64,000 nucleotides of DNA from Pigmentiphaga kullae (lineage in GTDB: Bacteria; Pseudomonadota; Gammaproteobacteria; Burkholderiales; Burkholderiaceae_B): assembly GCF_004216695.1 (NCBI RefSeq), contig NZ_SGXC01000001.1, positions 2,852,001-2,916,000 on the forward strand, given 5' to 3'. Positions 58,640 through 64,000 of this stretch are shown here, in pieces. The notes below the pieces were generated by a model. That model worked only from the letters and a program-made list of their open reading frames with translations. It ran no database searches and was not told the DNA's origin. The position numbers and the translations under genes were made by a program. Each line of letters begins with the position of its first letter. The first letter of the stretch is position 1.

Positions 58640-59617
58640 ATGCGGCGACTATCGATGCGATGGCTGGCGGTTGCGGTGGCGGGCCTGGCCTGCTTGGGGA
58701 TGTCCACCGCGCATGCGGAGTGGCCGGACAAGCCCATCCGCTTCATCGTGCCTTATCCGGCGGGGGGCGGTACCGACATCGTGGCGCGCGCCGTCGGCAA
58801 GAAGATGGCGGAGAACCTGGGCCAGCCCGTCATCGTCGAGAATCGGCCCGGGGCCAGCACCATCATCGGGACCGAGGCGGTGGCCCGGGCCGAGGGGGAC
58901 GGCTACACGATCGGCCTGGTGACGGATTCCCACGCGTTGAATCCCATCTTCTTCGGCCAGAAGCTGTCCTACGACTCGGTCAAGGATTTCGCGCCGGTCA
59001 GCCAACTGGTCTTCGTGCCTTTCATCCTGGTGGCCAATCCCAAGGCGCAGGTCTCCACCGTGCAGGAGTTGATCGCCGCCGCCAAGGCCCGGCCCGGGAA
59101 GATCACCTATGCCTCCATCGGGAACGGCACGCCGCACTATCTGGCCATGGAGTGGGTGAAGGCGCTGGCCGACATCGATCTGACCCATGTTCCCTACAAG
59201 GGGGTCGCCCCGGCCCTGGCCGATGTGGTGGGCGGGCAGGTGGACGTGATGTTCACCGGCATGTCCTCGGGGGTGCCGCACGTGCGTTCGGGCCGGCTCA
59301 AGGGGCTGGCCGTCTCGGGCAAGGAGCGGTCGGCGATCGCGCCGGAGATCCCCACCGTGGCCGAGTCGGGCCTGAAGGAGTTCTCCTTCATGACCTGGTA
59401 CGGGGTGGTGGCGCCGGCGTCCACGCCGCCGGGGATCGTGGGGCGCCTGAGCAAGGAGATCCGCAAGGCGCTGGAGAGCCCCGAGGTCAAGGACCAGTTC
59501 GTGAAGCTGGGCGTGGAGGGGGCGCCGTCCACGCCGGAGGAGTTCGGTGCTTTCCTGCAACGGGAATCGGCGCACTACCAGCACATCATCAAGTTGACCG
59601 GCGCAAAGGGCGAATAG
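58640..59617 (+). CDS. Bug-family tripartite tricarboxylate receptor, periplasmic
   Basis: A 325-residue Bug receptor. The signal peptide (MRRLSMRWLAVAVAGLACLG) is cleaved near AHAEW. The mature part has EWPDKPIRFIVPYPAGGGTD and HVPYKGVAPALADVVGGQVD. It starts 1 base after the lyase stop and overlaps the acyl-CoA dehydrogenase GTG by 1 base, so it is embedded in the CoA-ester gene run. The ligand is probably the acid that is activated to its CoA ester by the downstream transferase. Confidence 0.94.
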   Translation: MRRLSMRWLAVAVAGLACLGMSTAHAEWPDKPIRFIVPYPAGGGTDIVARAVGKKMAENLGQPVIVENRPGASTIIGTEAVARAEGDGYTIGLVTDSHALNPIFFGQKLSYDSVKDFAPVSQLVFVPFILVANPKAQVSTVQELIAAAKARPGKITYASIGNGTPHYLAMEWVKALADIDLTHVPYKGVAPALADVVGGQVDVMFTGMSSGVPHVRSGRLKGLAVSGKERSAIAPEIPTVAESGLKEFSFMTWYGVVAPASTPPGIVGRLSKEIRKALESPEVKDQFVKLGVEGAPSTPEEFGAFLQRESAHYQHIIKLTGAKGE

Positions 59618-60765
59618 TGGAATTGACTCAGGAACAACGGCTGATCCGGGATACCGTCCATGCACTGGCCAGCGAACGGTTCGCGCCGGGCGCGGCGGCG
59701 GCCGACCGGCAGTATCGGCCGCCGCTCGACAATCTGAAGGTGCTGGCCGGGCACGGCTATACCGGCATCTTCCTGCCCGAATGCTATGGCGGGACAGGAT
59801 TGGGGCTGCTCGAGACCGTGCTGGTGGTGGAGCAACTGGCGCGGTCCTGCGCCAATACGGCCATGCTGTATTCCTGCACTGACGGCGCGACGCCGCGCGC
59901 CATCCTGCACATCGGATCAGAACCGCTCAGGCAGCGCTACCTGCCTGCCTTCGCCAAGGCGGAGCGGTATGCGGCCTGGAGCATGTCGGAAGCGAATGCG
60001 GGCTCCGACGTGGGCAATGTGCAGACCCGCGCCGTCGGCGATGGCCAGCATTACGTGATCAATGGCAGCAAGCTCTGGTGCACCGCCGCCCAGGTGGCGG
60101 ACGTGTTCCTGGTGCTGGTGCGGCTGACCGACGAGCCCGGCATGAAGGGCGTGGGGGCGGTGCTGGTCGAGCGCGGCACGCCCGGGTTTTCGGTGGGCAA
60201 GCATCTGGACCTGCTGGGGCTGCGCGGGACGGGCATGGCCGAACTGGTCTTCCAGGACTGCCGCGTGCCGGCCGAGAACCTGCTCCTGCCGGCGGGACGG
60301 ATGAAGGACTTGCTGCAGGTGCTGGATGCCGACCGCATCACCGGCAACCCGCCCATCTGCCTGGGGCTGGCCCAGGCGGCGCTGGGCCATGCCGTCCAGC
60401 ATCTGAAGGACCGTGCCCAGTTCGGCCGCCCGCTTGCGGAGAACCAGGGGTTGCAGTGGAAGCTGGCCGACATGGCGATGGATATCGAGGCGGCGCGCGC
60501 GCTGGTGTACGGGGCCGCGCAGGCCATCGACCAGGGGCGGCAGTCGGTGGCGCAGGTTTCCATCGCCAAGATCTATGCCAACGAGATGGCGGTGCGCGTG
60601 ACCAACCAGGCCATGCAGCTTGCCGGCGCATACGGGCTGTCGGAGGAGTATCCCTTCGAGCGCTACTTCCGCGACGCGCGCGGCATGTCCATTGGCTACG
60701 GAACCACCGAGATCCATAGAAATTCCATCGCGCGGGAACTGCTCAAGGGCAGCTACCTCGTCTGA
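59617..60765 (+). CDS. Acyl-CoA dehydrogenase
   Basis: A 382-residue FAD acyl-CoA dehydrogenase. MSEANAGSDVGNVQTRAVGD and INGSKLWCTAA are the substrate/FAD loops. DRAQFGRPLAENQGLQWKLA and GYGTTEIHRNSIARELLKGS close the C-terminal domain. The usual catalytic Glu in the YEGT position reads Tyr (GYGT). At the position used by isovaleryl-CoA dehydrogenase there is Asp (LDADR), so the base is unclear. It would introduce a double bond next to CoA. The start is GTG in a 1-base overlap with the Bug stop. It lies between the lyase/Bug pair and the dienelactone hydrolase gene. Confidence 0.92.
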   Translation: MELTQEQRLIRDTVHALASERFAPGAAAADRQYRPPLDNLKVLAGHGYTGIFLPECYGGTGLGLLETVLVVEQLARSCANTAMLYSCTDGATPRAILHIGSEPLRQRYLPAFAKAERYAAWSMSEANAGSDVGNVQTRAVGDGQHYVINGSKLWCTAAQVADVFLVLVRLTDEPGMKGVGAVLVERGTPGFSVGKHLDLLGLRGTGMAELVFQDCRVPAENLLLPAGRMKDLLQVLDADRITGNPPICLGLAQAALGHAVQHLKDRAQFGRPLAENQGLQWKLADMAMDIEAARALVYGAAQAIDQGRQSVAQVSIAKIYANEMAVRVTNQAMQLAGAYGLSEEYPFERYFRDARGMSIGYGTTEIHRNSIARELLKGSYLV

Positions 60766-60777
60766 CGACTGAGGCGC

Positions 60778-61488
60778 ATGAGGACCATGATGTCAGAAGC
60801 AAAGACCACCATCGACGCCGGCGACGGGCGCGGTTTCGCCGCCTATGTCAGTCGGCCGGGGAAACCGAACGGCCATGCTGTGATCGTGCTGCAGGAGATA
60901 TTCGGCGTGACCGACGCGATACGCGGCGTCGCCGATCGCTATGCGGCCGAAGGCTATCTCGCGCTGGCGCCCGATCTCTATTGGCGCATCGAGCCGGGCG
61001 TCGAGCTGAGCCATTCGAAGGCCGACATCGAGCGCGCGTTCCAGTATCTGGAGCGGTTCGACGAGGAGGCGGGCCTGGCCGACATCGGCAGGGTTGCGGC
61101 GCACATCCGTGCCATGCCGGGATTCCGGGGCCGCGTGGCGGTGGTGGGCCTGTGCCTGGGAGGAAAGCTGGCATTCCGCTGCGCCGCCAGACTGGAGGTC
61201 GATGCGGCGGCCGTGTTCTATGGCGTGGGGGTGGAGGACCATCTGGACGAGGCGGCCGCCTTGCGCTGCCCGGTGGTGCTGCACTACGGCGACCAGGACC
61301 GCTACGCGTCCGCCGAGGCGCAGGCCCGCATCGAGGCCGCGCTGCCGCCCGCGGCAGGCGGAGGTTTTCACCGCTATCCCGGGGTCGGGCACGGTTTCTA
61401 TACGCGCGGCGACCTGGAGGCGGCGGCGCTGGCCCACGAGCGGACCACGGCATTCCTGCGGACCGCGCTGGGGGCGGGCAATCGATGA
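60778..61488 (+). CDS. Dienelactone hydrolase-family protein
   Basis: A 236-residue alpha/beta hydrolase of the dienelactone hydrolase family. The nucleophile Cys is in VGLCLGGKLAFRCAAR near residue 126, and the Asp and His are in HYGDQDRYASAEAQ and PGVGHGFYTRGD. In classical DLH the Cys-Asp-His triad opens lactones of chlorocatechol pathways; here the substrate may be another lactone or ester. ATG at 60778 is the first option; ATG at 60790 (MSEAK) has a better spaced GGA site and is also likely. Its stop overlaps the CoA-transferase ATG (ATGA). Confidence 0.9.
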   Translation: MRTMMSEAKTTIDAGDGRGFAAYVSRPGKPNGHAVIVLQEIFGVTDAIRGVADRYAAEGYLALAPDLYWRIEPGVELSHSKADIERAFQYLERFDEEAGLADIGRVAAHIRAMPGFRGRVAVVGLCLGGKLAFRCAARLEVDAAAVFYGVGVEDHLDEAAALRCPVVLHYGDQDRYASAEAQARIEAALPPAAGGGFHRYPGVGHGFYTRGDLEAAALAHERTTAFLRTALGAGNR

Positions 61489-62648
61489 AAGTCCTTCAAG
61501 GGATCCGGGTGCTCGACCTGGGAAATTTCATTACCGCTCCGCTGGCCGGCATGTCGCTGGCCGAACTGGGAGCGGATGTCGTCAAGGTCGAGCGGCCCGG
61601 CGGCGACCCGTTTCGCGCATTCAAGGGGGGGCTCTACAGTCCCCAGTTCCAGGCGCACAACCGGAACAAGCGCAGTCTGGCGCTGGACTACGCCCGCCCC
61701 GAGGGGCTGGCCGTGCTGGACAAGCTGGTCGAGGATGCCGACGTGCTGCTCCTGAACATGCGTCCGGGGGTGGAAGAGCGGCTGGGCCTGGGCGCCGAGC
61801 GTCTGCGCCGGCTCAATCCCCGCCTGGTCTATTGCGCCATCACGGGCTTCGGCGCCAGCGGCCCCTATGCGGGCCGGCCGGCCTACGACAACGTGGGGCA
61901 GGCCGTCTCGGGATGGTTGTCCATGTTCCACCGCGGCGAGGACCCGCGGGTGGCCGGCCCCGCGGTATCCGATGCCGTGACGGGCATCTACGCCTGCCTG
62001 GGGATCCTGGGCGCCCTGGTGGAGCGGGCATCGACCGGCCTGGGGCGCAAGGTCGAGGTCAACATGCTCGAAGCCATGATCGCCATGGCCTGCGAGCCGC
62101 TGGGTTCGATGCTGGCGACCGGCCGGCCGCCCAGCCTGTACGGCCGGGCGGCCATGTCGCAGTCGTACATCCTGACCTGCCGCGACGGGCGCCGCATTGC
62201 GCTGCATCTTTCGTCGCCCGACAAGTTCTGGCGCGGCCTGGTCCAGGCGATCGACCGCCCGGACCTGCTCGCGGCCTATCCGGCGCGCCACGACCGCGTG
62301 GAACGCTACGACGAGCTGGCGCGCACGCTGGCCGAGGCGTTCGCACAGAGGGAGCGGGAGCACTGGCTGCCCCGGCTCGAGGCCCATGACGTTCCGTTCA
62401 CGCCGGAACGGACGCTGGACGAACTGGACGAGGATCCGCAGGTGCGCCACCTGGACGTCTTCTACACGCAGCAGCATCCGCGCCACGGCACGTTGCGCGC
62501 CGCGCATCGCGCGATTCGTTACGACGGCGACCACGACAGCAATTTCCTGCCTCCGCCCGACCTGGGCGAGCACACGGAGGAAGTCTTGCGGGAGGCCGGT
62601 TTTTCCGAAGCCGCCATGACCGAGCTCAGGCAGGCCCGAATCATCTGA
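61485..62648 (+). CDS. Class III (CaiB/BaiF/FRC) CoA-transferase
   Basis: A 387-residue family III CoA-transferase. The N-terminus QGIRVLDLGNFITAPLAGMS, then ELGADVVKVERPGGDPFRAF, and the likely catalytic Asp in AVSDAVTGIYACLGILG are diagnostic. RLNPRLVYCAITGFGASGPY is the usual mid-domain stretch. It should activate the pathway acid as its CoA ester, supplying the acyl-CoA dehydrogenase. The start is fixed by an ATGA overlap with the dienelactone hydrolase gene. A Bug gene follows after 30 bases. Confidence 0.93.
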   Translation: MKVLQGIRVLDLGNFITAPLAGMSLAELGADVVKVERPGGDPFRAFKGGLYSPQFQAHNRNKRSLALDYARPEGLAVLDKLVEDADVLLLNMRPGVEERLGLGAERLRRLNPRLVYCAITGFGASGPYAGRPAYDNVGQAVSGWLSMFHRGEDPRVAGPAVSDAVTGIYACLGILGALVERASTGLGRKVEVNMLEAMIAMACEPLGSMLATGRPPSLYGRAAMSQSYILTCRDGRRIALHLSSPDKFWRGLVQAIDRPDLLAAYPARHDRVERYDELARTLAEAFAQREREHWLPRLEAHDVPFTPERTLDELDEDPQVRHLDVFYTQQHPRHGTLRAAHRAIRYDGDHDSNFLPPPDLGEHTEEVLREAGFSEAAMTELRQARII

Positions 62649-62678
62649 TGCGGATTGTTCCGCACGAAGGAGATGGCG

Positions 62679-63653
62679 ATGAAGTTGGCACGCTTGACGG
62701 GAGCGCTGTGTGCGCTGGGCCTGGCGGTTGCCGCCGGCCAGGCCGGCGCGGCGGGGTGGCCGGATCGGCCGGTACGCATCGTCGTCTCGTCGGGGGCGGG
62801 CGGAACCGCCGACATTGTCGCCCGCCTGCTGGCGCAAAAACTGGAGGCGGCCTTCGGCCAGCCGTTCATCGTCGAGAACAGGCCGGGGGCGGGCGGGCAT
62901 GTGGGCGCGGCCCAGGTGGCCCGTTCGCCGGCGGACGGCTACGTATGGCTGATGAGCGGTAGTCCGACGCACTCCGTCGGGCCGCACCTGTACAAGAACC
63001 TTCCGTATGACCCGATGCGCGACGTGCCGCCCGCCGCCATGGTGGCCATCGCGCCGAACCTGCTGGTCGTCAACCGCGAGCTGCCCGTGCGATCGGTGGC
63101 GGAACTCGTCGCGCTGGCGCGCGAGAAGCCCGATGCGCTGACCTATTCGTCGGCCGGCAACGGCACGTCGGGACACCTGGCGGGAGCCCTGCTGCAGAGC
63201 ATGGCCGGGGTTCGCTTCAAGCACGTGCCGTACAAGACCGGACCGGACGCGGTGACGAGTGTCATCGCCGGCGACGTGTCCATGACCTTCTTTACCGTGC
63301 CCGCTGTGATGAAGCAGGTGCAGGCGGGCCGCTTGCATGCGCTGGCCGTGACGTCCAGCGCACGGACGTCGCTCGCCCCCGATCTGCCGACCGTGGCCGA
63401 GGCTGGCTATCCGGGATTCGATGTGCTGGGCTGGTACGCCCTGTTCGCGCCCAAGGATACGCCCGCGCAGATCGTCGACCGCCTGAGTGCGCAGGTCGAA
63501 CGCATCCTGGCCCAGGCCGACGTGCATGAAAGACTCCAGCAACTGGGCGCGGAACCGCACTACCTCGATGCCAAAGACCTGACCGCCTACGTCGCGGCCG
63601 AATCCCCGAAGTGGAAGACGCTGATCGAGGCGTCGGGCGCGCGGGTGGACTGA
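62679..63653 (+). CDS. Bug-family tripartite tricarboxylate receptor, periplasmic
   Basis: A 324-residue Bug receptor. The signal peptide (MKLARLTGALCALGLAVAAG) is cleaved near AGAAGW. The mature part has GWPDRPVRIVVSSGAGGTAD, where SSGAGG replaces the common PYPAGG, and HVPYKTGPDAVTSVIAGDVS, where PYKT replaces PYKG. The ATG at 62679 is chosen because AAGGAG (62667-62672) is well spaced; an ATG 6 bases earlier overlaps it less well. It is the third Bug gene of this cluster. Its stop overlaps the start of the next gene. Confidence 0.93.
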   Translation: MKLARLTGALCALGLAVAAGQAGAAGWPDRPVRIVVSSGAGGTADIVARLLAQKLEAAFGQPFIVENRPGAGGHVGAAQVARSPADGYVWLMSGSPTHSVGPHLYKNLPYDPMRDVPPAAMVAIAPNLLVVNRELPVRSVAELVALAREKPDALTYSSAGNGTSGHLAGALLQSMAGVRFKHVPYKTGPDAVTSVIAGDVSMTFFTVPAVMKQVQAGRLHALAVTSSARTSLAPDLPTVAEAGYPGFDVLGWYALFAPKDTPAQIVDRLSAQVERILAQADVHERLQQLGAEPHYLDAKDLTAYVAAESPKWKTLIEASGARVD

Positions 63654-64000
63654 TGGCCGAAAGCAGCCAGGCCGAGCGCATCGTGCGCTGGGATGTGTTC
63701 GTCCGCAGCCTTGCCTATGGACGCGAAGTCCGCTGGAGCGACATGACCGAGGCGGCCGCGCAGTTCGTGATCCTGCGCATCGAGACCGAGTCCGGCGCGG
63801 CGGGGGCGGCCGAGGTCGTCGTCAAGCCGACATGGGTCGGCGCCACGGCCGCCAGCCTCGTCGCCACGCTGCGCGAGGTGTTCGAGCCCTTGGTCCGGCA
63901 AACGGGATTGGCAGGCCCGCAGACATTGCGCGGCGTGCTCGACTCCATCCCGGGAAACACCGTCGCCAAGGCGTTGATCGACAACGCATGCTGGGACTGG
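63653..64000 (+). CDS. Enolase-superfamily (mandelate racemase/muconate cycloisomerase-like) protein, truncated by right edge
   Basis: The first 116 residues of an enolase-superfamily enzyme; the frame is open to the window end. The N-terminal capping domain begins MAESSQAERIVRWDVFVRSL, with the pattern GREVRWSDMTEAAAQFVILR and SIPGNTVAKALIDNACWDW, which matches the family's early AxxAxxxAxWD helix. The metal ligands and catalytic Lys/His lie beyond the edge, so the subgroup (racemase, dehydratase or cycloisomerase) cannot be named. The start overlaps the Bug stop (TGATG). It is consistent with an aromatic or sugar-acid catabolic cluster. Confidence 0.75.
   Translation, partial: MAESSQAERIVRWDVFVRSLAYGREVRWSDMTEAAAQFVILRIETESGAAGAAEVVVKPTWVGATAASLVATLREVFEPLVRQTGLAGPQTLRGVLDSIPGNTVAKALIDNACWDW

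Overview
The window is GC-rich, densely packed DNA from a betaproteobacterium, most likely family Alcaligenaceae (Bordetella or Achromobacter type). This rests on gene content and protein style, not on a database search. The strongest pointers are nine tripartite-tricarboxylate (Bug) solute receptors, many LysR and CoA-transferase genes, an autotransporter, and core blocks trxB/ftsK/lolA/rarA/serS, nadE-glnB and argH beside a LytTR regulator. About 65 protein genes and one tRNA are supported. No intergenic gap exceeds 300 bases. No insertion sequence, integrase, CRISPR array or rRNA was seen.

Layout. Bases 1-1734 hold the barrel end of an autotransporter. A seven-gene minus-strand catabolic operon follows (7689 down to 1743): FMN 2-hydroxyacid oxidase, RidA, PuuE-like deacetylase, Bug, second RidA, Bug and SDR, with a divergent LysR gene at 7812. 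From 8720 to 17491 are mixed genes: Bug, an Aag glycosylase, a Bug/CoA-transferase pair, a GNAT-DUF72-LysR run, an OmpA lipoprotein, an alpha/beta hydrolase and a SYLF lipoprotein. Bases 17638-26583 are a compact Tad (Flp) pilus-like operon, mostly joined by 4-base start/stop overlaps. Its ATPase carries an N-terminal FHA domain. It has no visible TadZ, TadD or prepilin peptidase.

Bases 26588-48557 are mainly housekeeping: DUF192, argH, a LytTR regulator with a degenerate receiver, a GNAT-like protein, nadE-glnB, a sulfate ABC transporter without its ATPase (sbp-cysT-cysW), smr, trxB, ftsK-lolA-rarA and serS. The ftsK-lolA-rarA-serS order known from other Proteobacteria is broken between rarA and serS by a 4.7-kb cassette (AraC, Bug, sulfurtransferase, flavin monooxygenase).

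A tRNA-Ser(CGA) gene at 48649 marks the change to a second accessory region. This holds a divergent UbiD/Bug pair, an Ntn-hydrolase, a cold-shock gene, and then from 53226 a LysR-led catabolic run: ALDH, Bug, substrate-binding-like protein, citryl-CoA-lyase-like enzyme, Bug, acyl-CoA dehydrogenase, dienelactone hydrolase, CoA-transferase, Bug and a truncated enolase-superfamily gene. Several dyad-symmetric operator candidates lie in the short gaps. The substrates of the catabolic clusters cannot be read from sequence alone.
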